A DNA stretch of 64,000 nucleotides from Streptomyces cavernae (GTDB taxonomy: Bacteria; Actinomycetota; Actinomycetes; Streptomycetales; Streptomycetaceae): assembly GCF_004023625.1 (NCBI RefSeq), contig NZ_RPDJ01000015.1, forward strand, positions 229,416-293,415, in the 5' to 3' direction. Positions 16,969 through 26,055 of the stretch are shown piece after piece (positions within the stretch are counted from its first letter, which is position 1; each line of letters opens with the position of its first letter). Both the position numbers and the translations under genes were made by a program. The notes beneath the pieces were generated by a model. The model saw nothing but the letters and a program-made list of their open reading frames with translations, ran no database searches and was not told the DNA's origin.

Positions 16969-17143
16969 CGGGTCCTCCAACCACCTCGTCGGCCGTCCTT
17001 GTACGGCCGCCGATGCCGAGGTTCGTCGCCACGAGACTCTGCGGCATCGGCTCGCGGGCCGCGGATCCATCGGCCCCAGGGCGGAGTGACGCCCCGTCCT
17101 TTCGGCCGATGCGCGGCACGGCTCGGTCCCTAGGCTGAGAACC

Positions 17144-18313
17144 GTGCTCAGAGACGACCTGCGAACCCTGTGGACCGAACCCCGGCCGCCCGACGCGCCC
17201 GCCCGGGTGTGGCGGGACTGGGCGCTGCTCGCCGCGGGCCTGGGCGGTGTGGTGCTGGAGGCCACCCTGCGCGAGAACGTCGTGTGGCGGCCGGTGGCGG
17301 TGGTGTTGGCGGTATGGCTGTGCCTGCTGCCCCTGTGGCGCCGGACCCGCCCGCTGGCGATGGTCACGCTGGCGTTCGGTTCGGTGGTGCTGCTCCCGGT
17401 GGCCTCGCTCGTCGCCGCACCGCGCGAGCCCGTCGGCCTGGACACCGGCGCGGTCGTGCTCGTGCTGGTGTACGCGCTGCTCCGGTGGGGATCGGGACGC
17501 GAGATCGTGCTGGGCGGCGCGGTGATCCTCGCGGTCGGCGCGCTGTGTGTCGTCACGTACGAGAGCCCGGTCGTCGAAAAGGTCGTGGGCTTCGTCTTCC
17601 TGCTGCTGCCCGGCGTGGTCGGGGCCGCCGTGCGGTTCTGGGGGACCGCTCGCGAGCGGCAGTTGGAGCAGGTACGGTCCCGCGAGCGTGAGCAGCTCGC
17701 CCGGGAACTGCACGACACGGTGGCCCACCACGTGTCGGCCATGGTGATCATCGCCCAGGCGGGCCGAGTGCTCGCGGACACCGACCCGTCCGCCGCCGTC
17801 GAGGCGCTGGAGGGGGTCGAGGAGGAAGGGGCGCGCACGCTGGAGGAAATGCGCGCCATGGTCGCCGCGCTGCGCGACCGCGGGGTCGGCGCCGAGCTGG
17901 CGCCCCCCGCCGGAGTCGCGGATCTGGAGCGCCTGGTGCGCACCCCGGGTGGCCGCCTCAGGGTCGACCTGGGGCTCGACGGCGAACTGGACACGCTGCC
18001 CCCGGCCGTGGACGCGGCCGTCTACCGGATCGTGCAGGAGTCGGTGACCAACGCCATGCGCCATGCGGTCGACGCGACCGAGCTCGTCGTACGGGTCGCC
18101 GCGGAACGGCACACGGTACGCGTGAGCGTGCGCGACAACGGCCGGCGCACCGGCCGGGGTCGCGACGGATACGGACTTACCGGACTGCGCGAGCGCGCGA
18201 CCCTGCTCGGCGGCAAACTACAAGCCGGCCCCGGCGCCGACCAGGGCTGGCATGTCGACGCCGAACTGCCGAGAGCGAGGAGCGACCGTGTCCATTCGCG
18301 TCCTCGTCGCTGA
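17144..18313 (+). CDS. NarL-type sensor histidine kinase
   Basis: A 389-residue membrane kinase. Residues 25-165 hold about five or six hydrophobic helices with almost no outside loop, typical of the actinobacterial intramembrane-sensing group. LARELHDTVAHHVSAM places the phosphate-accepting His at 190 in a HisKA_3 domain. ESVTNAMRHA (N box) and DGYGLTGLRERATLLGGKL (G box) form the ATP site. It starts at GTG 17144. The 3' end overlaps the response-regulator gene by 26 bp. The divergent MMPL exporter is the likely output, pointing to a membrane-stress or drug-responsive circuit. Confidence 0.93.
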   Translation: MLRDDLRTLWTEPRPPDAPARVWRDWALLAAGLGGVVLEATLRENVVWRPVAVVLAVWLCLLPLWRRTRPLAMVTLAFGSVVLLPVASLVAAPREPVGLDTGAVVLVLVYALLRWGSGREIVLGGAVILAVGALCVVTYESPVVEKVVGFVFLLLPGVVGAAVRFWGTARERQLEQVRSREREQLARELHDTVAHHVSAMVIIAQAGRVLADTDPSAAVEALEGVEEEGARTLEEMRAMVAALRDRGVGAELAPPAGVADLERLVRTPGGRLRVDLGLDGELDTLPPAVDAAVYRIVQESVTNAMRHAVDATELVVRVAAERHTVRVSVRDNGRRTGRGRDGYGLTGLRERATLLGGKLQAGPGADQGWHVDAELPRARSDRVHSRPRR

Positions 18314-18950
18314 CGACCAGACGATCATCCGCACCGGGTTGCGGATCATGCTGAACGCCCAGCCCGGAATCGAGGTGGTCGGCGAGGCCGCCGACGGACG
18401 CGAAGCGGTACGTCTGGCCCGCGAACTGCGCCCCGACGTCTGCCTGTTCGACATCCGCATGCCCGTACTCGACGGGCTCGAGGCCACCCAGCTGATCGCC
18501 GGCCCGGGCGTCGCCGACCCGCTGGCCGTGGTCGTCATCACCACGTTCGACCTCGACGAGTACGTCTACGGCTCACTGCGTGCCGGCGCCCGCGGATTCC
18601 TCCTCAAGGACACGGGACCAGAACTTCTGGCGCAGGCCGTGCGGTCGGCGTCCGACGGTGAGGCGCTCATCGCGCCCAGCGTCACCGTCCGTCTGCTCCA
18701 GGCATTCGCGGACCTGCCCGCCGGCCGTCCCGCGGCCCAGCCGGTCTCCCCCGTCACCGCCCGCGAGGAGCAGGTGCTCCTCGCCGTCGCCCGCGGGCTG
18801 ACCAACACCGAGATCGCCGACGCGCTGCACATCAGCCTCAGCACGGTGAAGACGCATCTGGCCAGCCTGATGGCCAAACTCGGCGCCCGCAACCGGGTCG
18901 AGATCGCGATGTGGGCCTACGAAACGCGCCGTATCCTCCCCGGAACCTGA
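18288..18950 (+). CDS. NarL/LuxR-family response regulator
   Basis: A 220-residue regulator paired with the kinase upstream. The receiver domain begins MSIRVLVADDQ; the acceptor Asp is 55 in LFDIRMP, with the switch Thr in VVITTFD and Lys in FLLKDTG. The C-terminal LuxR-type helix-turn-helix reads VTAREEQVLLAVARGLTNTEIADALHISLSTVKTHL. The GTG start at 18288 lies inside the kinase gene. It should act on the divergent exporter promoter. Confidence 0.94.
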   Translation: MSIRVLVADDQTIIRTGLRIMLNAQPGIEVVGEAADGREAVRLARELRPDVCLFDIRMPVLDGLEATQLIAGPGVADPLAVVVITTFDLDEYVYGSLRAGARGFLLKDTGPELLAQAVRSASDGEALIAPSVTVRLLQAFADLPAGRPAAQPVSPVTAREEQVLLAVARGLTNTEIADALHISLSTVKTHLASLMAKLGARNRVEIAMWAYETRRILPGT

Positions 18951-19080
18951 GCTGGGTGCCGGGCCATGTCCCATGAGTCCCCGCCCGGACATCAGTGCAC
19001 CGGTCGGCTCACGTCGGCTCCACGTGCCTCACCCGCCCCAGAGCGTGACGTACCAGGAGGCCGGAACTGGGACGGTGAGA

Positions 19081-19145
19081 CACCCGTACGACAAGACTCC
19101 CGACAGCTACCTCGCCAGTCTCCACCTGCACGCCTCAATGATCTG
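19081..19145 (+). mobile_element. Fragment of the same IS5-family element (3' end)
   Basis: About 65 bp match the last part of the transposase in the complete copy (around 14545-14612), with a few base changes. The terminal repeat is not present. It forms a sharp junction with a truncated response-regulator gene at about 19145, so an IS-mediated deletion probably removed the 3' end of that gene. Confidence 0.7.
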
Positions 19146-19414
19146 TGCATCAGTTCCTCCCGGCTCGTGGCCCGCCCGGGGTTGCGCAGGAAGAACTCCA
19201 GCAGGTCGAACTCCCGGATGGTCAGGGCCAGTTCATGCCAGTGGCGGGTGGCGCGACGGGCGGCGGGCTCCAGGGCGAGCGGTCCCGCCCGCAGCCAAGC
19301 CCCGGCGGGTGCCGTCCGTGAGGCCGCCACCGCTCCGGCGCGGCGCAGGACCGACTCCGCCCGCAGGACCAGTTCGCGGGGGCTGAAGGGCTTGGTGATG
19401 TAGTCGTCCGCCCC
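19145..19414 (-). pseudogene. Fragment of an OmpR-type response regulator
   Basis: The minus-strand frame shows GADDYITKPFSPRELVLRAE, the end of a receiver domain with its Lys-Pro switch. ALTIREFDLLEFFLRNPGRATSREELM follows, the start of a winged-helix DNA-binding domain. The N-terminal half with the acceptor Asp and the recognition helix are both missing; the 3' side ends at the IS fragment. Upstream on the same strand (to about 19650) are further unrecognised remnant codons. Confidence 0.7.
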
Positions 19415-19653
19415 TGCCGGCCCTTTCCTCGAGGACGCCCCAGGCGCGGAACATGGCGGCGGTGACGCGCCGGTCGAAGAGGGTCTCCTCCACTCCCACG
19501 TCGATTGGGTCCTGGCCGGGGGAGGAGACGTCCTCAGGGGCGCGGGCCTGGCTGATGAGGGCACGATGCACGAGCCGCGCCGGGCCTGCCCGAGACGGAC
19601 TTCCTGTAAGGTCTCGCGGTTGGTGTCGGAGACCCGCCACCGGGACCTGCTTC

Positions 19654-19709
19654 TTCATTCACCTGTGTCGGGTTCATTCACCTGTGTCGGGCTATTCACC
19701 TGTGCCGGG
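19654..19709 (+). repeat. Three tandem copies of a 19-bp unit
   Basis: TTCATTCACCTGTGTCGGG occurs twice in exact tandem (19654-19672, 19673-19691), followed by a degenerate third copy of 18 bp (CTATTCACCTGTGCCGGG). There is no spacer between units, so it is not a CRISPR array. Confidence 0.7.
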
Positions 19710-19884
19710 CTTGTGACCAGGGCTGTCGCGCACTTTCCGAGTTAGTAGCCCGCACCTCTCCCACCTGCGCGGTTGCCAGTGGTTCGGGGAAGCGCAGTGT
19801 CGGGTCGGCAGTGCGGGCACGTGCCGACACCCCCTAGGGCCTGGACGCGGGCTGCCGGAGCGGAACGCGCGGTCGGTGGGCGGA

Positions 19885-20718
19885 TCAGCGCAATCCGGCG
19901 AAGAGATCGTTCTCGGGTATGGCCGCGCCGGTGGCGTCCTGGACACGTACGAAGGTCTCCATGCCCATCAACTCGCCGAACCTCTCCCTGCCCATCTTGA
20001 GGAAGAAGATGTTCTCGCCCTGACTGGCGTGCGCGGCCAACGCGTCGAACTTCTGCCCGCTGAACGCGGTCGTGTCCACCCACGTGGTGATCTCATCGTC
20101 GGGGAGGCCGATCTCGGCCATTGCGGCGGCCTCGGCAGGATCCGGCTCCGGCATGTCCGGATGAAACTCGCGCATGATCTCGCCGAACCGCTGCATCATC
20201 GAGCGGGGCATCGTGGTCCAGTACACCTTCGGTGTCAGCGCGGTCATCTCCAGCGCCGCCATCGTGATGCGGTGGGCCTGGATGTGGTCGGGGTGGCCGT
20301 AGAAGCCGTTCTCGTCATAGGTGACGACCACATCAGGGCGGTAGTGCCGCATGAGTTCCGCGAGTCGGGCTGCGCCTTCCTGCACGGGGGTCTGCCAGAA
20401 GGATCCGGGGGCGTCGTTGCTCGGCCAGCCCATCATCCCGGAGTCGGCATAATCCAGCATCTCCAGATCGCTGACCTTCAGGACGTCACAGCTCGCCTCA
20501 AGTTCGCGACGGCGCATCAATGCGACTGCCGCCGGATCGTGCCCGGGATCGCCCGGCTTGACACCTCCCGGTCCGTCACCGCAACCGCCGTCGGTACACG
20601 TCACGAGAACCGTGCGGATGCCTTCCGCCGCGTACCGTGCGAGGACCCCTCCGGTTCCGGTGGCCTCGTCGTCGGGGTGGGCGTGCACCGCCATGAGCGT
20701 CAAAGGCCGGTCAGTCAT
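19885..20718 (-). CDS. PIG-L/LmbE-family deacetylase
   Basis: A 277-residue zinc enzyme. HAHPDDEATGTGG (12-24) provides the His-Pro-Asp-Asp metal and catalytic site, and GHPDHIQAHR around residue 145 the third zinc ligand. The family removes acyl groups from amino sugars or amidates mycothiol conjugates. The sequence resembles the MshB/Mca side of the family, so mycothiol-S-conjugate detoxification or a sugar deacetylation are both possible. No signal peptide is seen; it acts in the cytoplasm. It stands alone: the upstream side faces a gene-free stretch and the downstream side the tandem repeat. Confidence 0.88.
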   Translation of the reverse strand: MTDRPLTLMAVHAHPDDEATGTGGVLARYAAEGIRTVLVTCTDGGCGDGPGGVKPGDPGHDPAAVALMRRRELEASCDVLKVSDLEMLDYADSGMMGWPSNDAPGSFWQTPVQEGAARLAELMRHYRPDVVVTYDENGFYGHPDHIQAHRITMAALEMTALTPKVYWTTMPRSMMQRFGEIMREFHPDMPEPDPAEAAAMAEIGLPDDEITTWVDTTAFSGQKFDALAAHASQGENIFFLKMGRERFGELMGMETFVRVQDATGAAIPENDLFAGLR

Positions 20719-21286
20719 GAAACAGTCCTCCTGCAGAACTAACTACGTTGCGTCTTGGTCCGAGTGCGCGGCGGGTGTACCGCGACCCTGGTGGGCGGAA
20801 CCTTGTGGTCGCCGAGTTCCCGGCCCGTGCGGCGCCGGTCCCTCGGTCGATGCAACCGTGCCGACCGGACCGGCTGTTCCCGGCGCGGCGCTTGGCCTTC
20901 CAGGCGTCTGCGTTTCAACGCGAACCAGGTACAGGCGCGACCTGCACGTCAGCGCCACGTCGGATTGGGTTTCCTCCGGCACAAGTCGTGAGATACCGGC
21001 ACGAAGTTTTTCAGGCGGCCGGCACAAGCACCACGGCACGCCGGGCATCAGGAGCTCCTGCACGGAGATGGTACGACGGAGGGCGAAGCCCGCCCTCGGC
21101 GGACCGCAATGCCGGCGAGCGTTCCTTCGGTGCCGCATCGGCTCTGACAACGTGTTCTTCCAATAACGGGCTTCGGTGCAGGGTCTGTCTAGAGGATCGA
21201 CAGAAACATGTGATCACGGCTGGTGTGCACTCGATCCTCAGGTGGGTGCCGTCGAGAAGCGGGATGCGGGAAAGGTGATAGATCGG
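20719..21286. other. Gene-free stretch
   Basis: No reading frame here resembles a protein I recognise and codon use is irregular. It contains the promoter region of the PIG-L gene at its left end. The right end runs into a remnant of a P450 gene. Probably decayed DNA. Confidence 0.4.
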
Positions 21287-21386
21287 GTGAAAATACTTCG
21301 GGGGAGTGGTCCAGTAACTGCTCCAGGACGACCCGGGTCTCCAGTTGGGCCAGTGGCGCGCCGAGGCAGGTGTGGATGCCGAAGCT
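21287..21386 (-). pseudogene. C-terminal fragment of a cytochrome P450
   Basis: The minus strand reads FGIHTCLGAPLAQLETRVV, the haem-binding loop with its Cys ligand and the following L-helix, continuing as LEQLLDHSPEVF. Nothing upstream (21387 on) continues the P450, and the last strands are lost. It is a remnant of about 30 codons. Confidence 0.75.
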
Positions 21387-21429
21387 CGGTGACCTGGCCG
21401 GCTTGTGTCACGCCTCGCCCCCGGTTCCG

Positions 21430-21655
21430 GGACGCACCGTGCAGGCCCTGGCGGTTGAGGGCCTGCTCCTGCGTGAACAGTCGCCGCACGACGCGCGGTC
21501 GTTCAACGCCGCCCTCACCGACGCCGGGTGCGCCCGTTTGGAGCAGGCGCTGCCCGTCTACGTCGCCACAGTTCGCCGCCTGGTCCTGGATCACCTCCAT
21601 CGCGAAACCGTCGACGTGGCCAAGCTCGCCGCCGCCTGGGGTCCGGTGGCGGCGG
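21430..21655 (+). pseudogene. C-terminal fragment of a MarR-family regulator
   Basis: The plus-strand frame reads RTVQALAVEGLLLREQSPHDARSFNAALTDAG, the recognition helix, wing and following strand of a MarR domain, then LEQALPVYVATVRRLVLDHL, the dimer helix. The N-terminal part is missing; the P450 fragment abuts it on the left and an IS110 remnant on the right. Confidence 0.65.
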
Positions 21656-21663
21656 CCTATGAG

Positions 21664-22574
21664 CCGGGCCGACCGGGTTCGGACTGGCCAGGGCGTTGAC
21701 GGCGGCGGGTGCGCGGTGTGTGGTGGTCGCGCCGTCGAAGGTTGAACGGCTGCCGGGTGACCGGGTCAAAACAGACCGGCGGGATGCGGAGCGGCCGGCG
21801 AGGCTGTTGCGGATCGGGGAACTCCCGGCCGTGCGGGTGCCTACCGAGGAGGATGCCGCGCGGGATCTGGTGCGGGCCCCGCGCGGACGCGCGCGGAGGT
21901 CTGTTGCGTGCGCGGCACCGGCTTTCCAAGTTACTGCTGCGCCAGGGTCTGGTGTGGCAGGGCCCGGCCCGGACGCAGTAGCACGAGAGTCGGCTGCGCT
22001 CTCTCTGTTTCGACCGGCTCGGTGCGCAGCTGGCCTTCGACGAGGCATTCGACACCGTGCTGCACTGTCATGCCCGCCGCGGGCGGCTGGATGGGGCCAT
22101 CGAGCAGATGGCCGCCGTCTCGCCGTTCGTGCCGGTGGTGGGGCGGCTGGGTTGCCTGCGCGGGGTCAGCACACTGACTGCCTTCGGGCTGGCCGTCGAA
22201 GTCGGTGACTGGCACTGGTTCACCGGCGCCACCATCGGCTCCTATCTGGGGCTGGTGCCGTCGGAGGGCTCTGGCGGCGAGCGCCGGATGCAGGGTCCGA
22301 TCACCAAGACCGCAACAGCCACGCCCGCAGGTTGCTGGTGGAGGCGTCCTGGCACCACCGCAAGCGGTACCGTCTGGGCCGCGAGCTGATGCGCCGCCAG
22401 GCCGGTCAGCCGCCCGCAGTCCGGGACCGGGCCGAGCGGGGCAACCGGCGCCTTAACCAGCGGTGGAAGCGATTCGACGCCCGCGACACACGGCCCACCA
22501 TCGCCGCCGTGGCCGTCGCCCGTGAACTGGCCGGATGGTGCTGGAGCCTGGCTGTGATGGACGAACCGTCCTGA
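21664..22574 (+). pseudogene. Degenerate IS110-family transposase
   Basis: Pieces of an IS110/IS116 transposase are spread over several frames: AAGARCVVVAPSKVE, DRVKTDRRDAERPARLLR (the DEDD-type region), RLGCLRGVSTLTAFGLAVEVGDW and SYLGLVPSEGSGGERRMQG (the IS116 domain), and WKRFDARDTRPTIAAVAVA near the end. Several frameshifts and a missing N-terminus mean it cannot be active. No terminal sequences could be defined. Confidence 0.8.
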
Positions 22575-22924
22575 CACCAGCCGGCCCACAAGCCGCCGGT
22601 GGCAGACCGGCGCTGGACGGGCAGCGCGAGGAGGACCCGCGGCACACCGATGAGCAGCCCCGCCGGGGATCGGTGCGGCCACGCTCGGCCCTGGACCCGC
22701 GGAACACTCCCGACGCACAACCGGTCATGCGGTAACCAACCCATGCATATCAGTCTGACCGCTCGTCGAGCCGACACGCCTCACCGCACCCTCTCTCCCA
22801 CCGGCCCAACAGCACGAAGAGCAGGCCCGGCACCTGAGTGTCGAGCCGGACACCGCACGTCCCTTGACACCCAGGTTCTCCATATCAGCTGTGGTGTCTC
22901 ATGACGTTGGTGCCACGGTCGTGA
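22575..22924. other. Gene-free stretch
   Basis: About 350 bp after the IS110 remnant without any frame I can support. It may hold the right end of the old IS element. Nothing else is seen. Confidence 0.4.
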
Positions 22925-23446
22925 TCACTGAGCGCCGGGGTTGTTGCCGTCGTTGAGAAGGGCGCTGTGGCGTTCGGTGAGCGGGCCAACGCCGAGATCT
23001 TCACGCATGAGCTGGCGCATCCTGGCAGCTGCTTTGCCGCGGGCCTCCCAGCGGGCGTGATCCTCTGGACTGCTGACAACGGTCCCGTCGATGTAGCCGT
23101 CGCAGATGCGTTGCAGGCAGTGGTACACGCTGTTGGAGGCCTTGACGACAGGTTGGGGCGCGATGAGCCACATCCGTTCTGATGCGATGGCTATGCCTGA
23201 ATCCCGAAAGGCTTCGCGCAGCGTAACCGCCCGCTCGTCGTCGGAAGGGTGTTCTCGCTCGGCCAAGGTCCGCAGAGTCTCACCGAGGACCTTCACGGCG
23301 GTGGTGTACTGCGTGTAGATATCGAGCCGCAGCCGAAGAGCTTCTTTGGCCTCATCGTGCTTCCATCGATTCCGATCGGCGATGAGAGTGGCGACGATGC
23401 CGATCGCGGCCCCGGCCAAGGTGGAGAGCAGTGGCAACCAGTCCAT
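22925..23446 (-). CDS. Hypothetical protein with N-terminal membrane anchor
   Basis: A 173-residue protein. Residues 4-24 (LPLLSTLAGAAIGIVATLIAD) form one membrane helix; the rest is predicted mostly helical and charged, starting with RNRWKHDEAKEALRLRLDIYTQYTTAVK. This layout recurs in many streptomycete genomes as an unnamed family. Function is unknown. The start ATG 23446 has no strong ribosome site. It has no operon partner; both sides are remnant DNA. Confidence 0.75.
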   Translation of the reverse strand: MDWLPLLSTLAGAAIGIVATLIADRNRWKHDEAKEALRLRLDIYTQYTTAVKVLGETLRTLAEREHPSDDERAVTLREAFRDSGIAIASERMWLIAPQPVVKASNSVYHCLQRICDGYIDGTVVSSPEDHARWEARGKAAARMRQLMREDLGVGPLTERHSALLNDGNNPGAQ

Positions 23447-23675
23447 GTGGGCTAGCTTGGGTCATCCCGTGACGGCGGCACCAGGTGGGCTTCGAGGACG
23501 AACCTGTACCGCCAGCGCCCGAGACCACCGGCGCTGTGCCGTAACCAGTCTCCCGGGACAGCACACCCAAAAGGATCTTCTGCGGTACCACGGGAGTTGT
23601 ACAACCATCGCGGATACCGCGTGCCGTGGAGCCAGAGCAACTGCTGCGGATCCGGGACGGCGACTGCTTCGCCCG

Positions 23676-23985
23676 GGGGCGCTCGGCTATGAGACGGATG
23701 CCGCGCACCTCGACATGACGCACGGTGTCCCTCAAGCAACTGGAAGAGACGGAACCCCACCGTCGTTCGTGGTACTGGCGACTGCGGACCTCGGTCACTG
23801 GCGTCACTTCGGCCAGGGCGGCATGGCGACCATGGGCGTCTGCGGACTCGGCAGGGGCACCGTCTGCAATGCCGCCACCATCAACTGGGGCAGCACACTG
23901 CACGACCCGATCGTCGACCGGATCACCTCCAACGTGCTGGACCGGCTCAGCGCCGACGCCGATGCCGCCCGGGGGCGATGGGACA
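23676..23985 (+). pseudogene. Fragment of an N,N-dimethylformamidase large-subunit-like protein
   Basis: The frame reads LGYETDAAHLD, GTPPSFVVLATADLGHW, GGMATMGVCGLGRGT and NAATINWGSTLHDPIVDRIT, then NVLDRLSAD. This is the C-terminal part of the DMFase beta-subunit-like family that many streptomycetes carry. The N-terminal several hundred residues are missing, so it is a relic. Confidence 0.65.
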
Positions 23986-24082
23986 GTCAAGCCTGCGAGG
24001 ATAAACCGATGACGGTGAGTGAGAGTCAAGCATGCTCGCGTGTGGTTGCCGCGGAGCATCCGCGCTGCTGAGTGACCGGGCG

Positions 24083-24952
24083 TCATGGCAGGCAGGTGAG
24101 TTCGCCGCGGGCCACCGCGATGACCGCACCGCGGACCGATGTCTCCATTGCCCGACCACTTTCGGCGCGTACCTCGACGTCCATGGTCGATGTCCGCCCG
24201 ATTTCGGCTCCCTGGCTGATGATGAACGCCGAACGGCCGTCGGGGCTCAGCATGCCGCGGTGGACGAGGTGGACGCCCAACGCGACGGCGGAGGAACCCC
24301 CGCCCGGATCCTCGGCAACTCCCGAGCCCGGAGCGAACATCCGTATGTGTGCTCGTCGCGACTCCCGTGAGTAACTGAACAGCACGAGCCCGACCATGCC
24401 GACGGTCCGGGCGATGAGCGCCGCGGCGTCGGGGCGGGCCCGGGCCACGGCCTCATCGTGGACCGGCAGGAAAGCGAACCATGCGCCGGCCGCGGCGGCC
24501 CCGGGAGCGCCTGCGACGTCCACGTCATCGACTGTGAGACCGACCGCCGCGGCCAACGGTGCGGCATCCAGGTCCTTGCCGATCTCCGGTCGGCCACCGG
24601 CGATCCGGGCGCCGTCATCGTCCACACGAACCGGGATGACGCCCGCGCCGCACTGCTGCCGGACCTTGCCGTGTCCGATCACGCCTCTGCGGGCCAGCAG
24701 CCATGCGGCGCCGATGCTGGGGTGGCCGGCGAATGATAGTTCGACGGTCGGAGTGAAGATGCGCACGCGGTAATCGGCGCCCGGGACAGTCGGGGGCAGC
24801 GTGAACACAGTCTCGGAGAGGTGGAACTCACGGGCGATGGCCTGCATCGCCGTGTCGGTCAGCGATTCGCCGCCGTGCACCACTGCCAACGGGTTTCCCG
24901 CGTAGGGGCGATCGGCGAACACATCAAGAATGTCGTATTGCAGATTCGTCAT
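24083..24952 (-). CDS. PhzF-family isomerase/epimerase
   Basis: A 289-residue protein of the diaminopimelate-epimerase-like fold. FADRPYAGNPLAVV (13-26), REFHLSETVF with the catalytic Glu (about 47), FTPTVELSFAGHPSIGAAWLL (66-86) and EDPGGGSSAVALGVHL near 214 are the family hallmarks. PhzF itself isomerises an intermediate of phenazine synthesis. No other phenazine genes are present, so a general role in metabolite repair or a different substrate is more likely. The start ATG has a weak GAGTGG site. The gene is transcribed alone. Confidence 0.9.
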   Translation of the reverse strand: MTNLQYDILDVFADRPYAGNPLAVVHGGESLTDTAMQAIAREFHLSETVFTLPPTVPGADYRVRIFTPTVELSFAGHPSIGAAWLLARRGVIGHGKVRQQCGAGVIPVRVDDDGARIAGGRPEIGKDLDAAPLAAAVGLTVDDVDVAGAPGAAAAGAWFAFLPVHDEAVARARPDAAALIARTVGMVGLVLFSYSRESRRAHIRMFAPGSGVAEDPGGGSSAVALGVHLVHRGMLSPDGRSAFIISQGAEIGRTSTMDVEVRAESGRAMETSVRGAVIAVARGELTCLP

Positions 24953-25113
24953 GATCCACTCTCATGAGGTATTACGCGGCACGCCTGCGGATCGGCTGAG
25001 GCGCCTGTGCCGAGCCTGGTGACCGGGTCCCACGAGCCACTGGCCGATGCGCGGGTTACAGGCTTCAGTCCTTCAGCACAAGGCGGGAGCTTTTCGGGGC
25101 GAGGGTGTGTCGG

Positions 25114-26055
25114 TCACGGGAGTGCCCCCGCCGGGACGGTCGGTGGATGGCTGCTCGTTCGATTTTCGCTCCGGGACACGGCGGCCTCGCGGGCCGCGCG
25201 GGCCAGCGACCGACGGTCGGTGTAGGTTCCCGGCGGAATGGGTGGCAGGACGGCGAGTTCGGCGGTCAGACCGCGGACCGCGGACACCCTGCGCAGCGAG
25301 GACAGCAGGGTGTCATCACCCACGTACGCCGCCGCCTCGGCGGGCTGCCGGTGCCCGAGGCCGTAGCGGATGCGTACCGGCTGCACGGGGACCGACGCGT
25401 CGATCGCGGCCTGGAAGGCGGCGTGCCGGAAGGGGCCGTGCTCTCGGCCGCACCAGGTGGTGCCTTCGGGGAAGACGATCACCGATGAGCCGGCGCGCAG
25501 TGCCGCGGCGAGCTCGGCGACCTTGGCGGGCAGGACACGCAACCGGTCGCGTTCCACGAACAACGTGCCTCCGGAGAGGGCCACTCGCCCGAGCACCGGA
25601 TAGGACGCGATCTCCTGCTTAGCCACCATCCGGCCAGGCAGGGCGGCGGCGATCAGAGGTATATCCAGCCATGAGACATGGTTGGCAACCACGAGCCTGC
25701 CCGTCACCGGCCGTGCCGCCCGTCCGTCGCCGGTCCCGGTGATCCTCGCCCGTACGCCGAAGGCCGAGAGAATGGTGCGGCACCAGCGCCTGATCAGCCG
25801 GTCGCGGAAGGGCCGGGAGAAGCGCCGGATCAGGGGGATGAGAGAAACACCGAAGGCGATGACGGCGATCCCCGTCACGAGTCGGGCCGCGCGCAGCAGC
25901 CGCGTCACGGACGGCCCGGGATCGGAAACACAAAGGGCGGGCGTGCATGGGGCGCTGGGCAGCCAGATGCTGGTCGGCAGGGGGCCGTTGGCCGAAGCTT
26001 CGTGGGGCGACGCGCCGTGAGCGCCGCTGGCGGGGACGCCGGCAGGGGCGCTCAC
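25114..26055 (-). CDS. plsC: 1-acyl-glycerol-3-phosphate acyltransferase-like (PlsC/OlsA)
   Basis: A 313-residue acyltransferase. After a poorly conserved 50-residue leader, a hydrophobic helix (LVTGIAVIAFGVSLIPLIR) precedes the catalytic NHVSWLD (H-x4-D) and the acyl-acceptor motif FPEGTT. It would transfer a fatty acid to a lyso-lipid at the inner membrane face. The GTG start overlaps the TGA of the preceding N-acyltransferase gene, so the two are co-translated. That pairing is the arrangement of OlsB and OlsA in ornithine-lipid synthesis, making O-acylation of lyso-ornithine lipid the best guess. Ordinary phosphatidate synthesis is the alternative. Confidence 0.87.
   Translation of the reverse strand: MSAPAGVPASGAHGASPHEASANGPLPTSIWLPSAPCTPALCVSDPGPSVTRLLRAARLVTGIAVIAFGVSLIPLIRRFSRPFRDRLIRRWCRTILSAFGVRARITGTGDGRAARPVTGRLVVANHVSWLDIPLIAAALPGRMVAKQEIASYPVLGRVALSGGTLFVERDRLRVLPAKVAELAAALRAGSSVIVFPEGTTWCGREHGPFRHAAFQAAIDASVPVQPVRIRYGLGHRQPAEAAAYVGDDTLLSSLRRVSAVRGLTAELAVLPPIPPGTYTDRRSLARAAREAAVSRSENRTSSHPPTVPAGALP

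Noticed and set aside
16969..17994. N-terminal extension of the MMPL protein to 1095 residues
   Set aside because: The extra 340 codons are Ser/Thr/Arg-rich and lie antisense to the histidine kinase; the ATG at 16968 has a proper ribosome site.
15599..18112. 837-codon minus-strand frame over the MMPL and kinase genes
   Set aside because: It overlaps two well-supported genes in another frame and encodes Arg/Gly/Pro-rich nonsense.
19654..19709. Possible CRISPR array
   Set aside because: Units are directly adjacent with no spacers, only three, and no cas genes are present.
20719..21286. Several 100-190-codon frames in the stretch after the PIG-L gene
   Set aside because: They overlap each other in different frames, show no family resemblance and have irregular codon use.
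23352..24086. 244-codon minus-strand frame
   Set aside because: The plus strand carries a recognisable dimethylformamidase-like fragment here; the minus frame looks random.
24083..24952. Phenazine biosynthesis
   Set aside because: Only a PhzF-like protein is present; the family is broad and no other phenazine gene is in the window.
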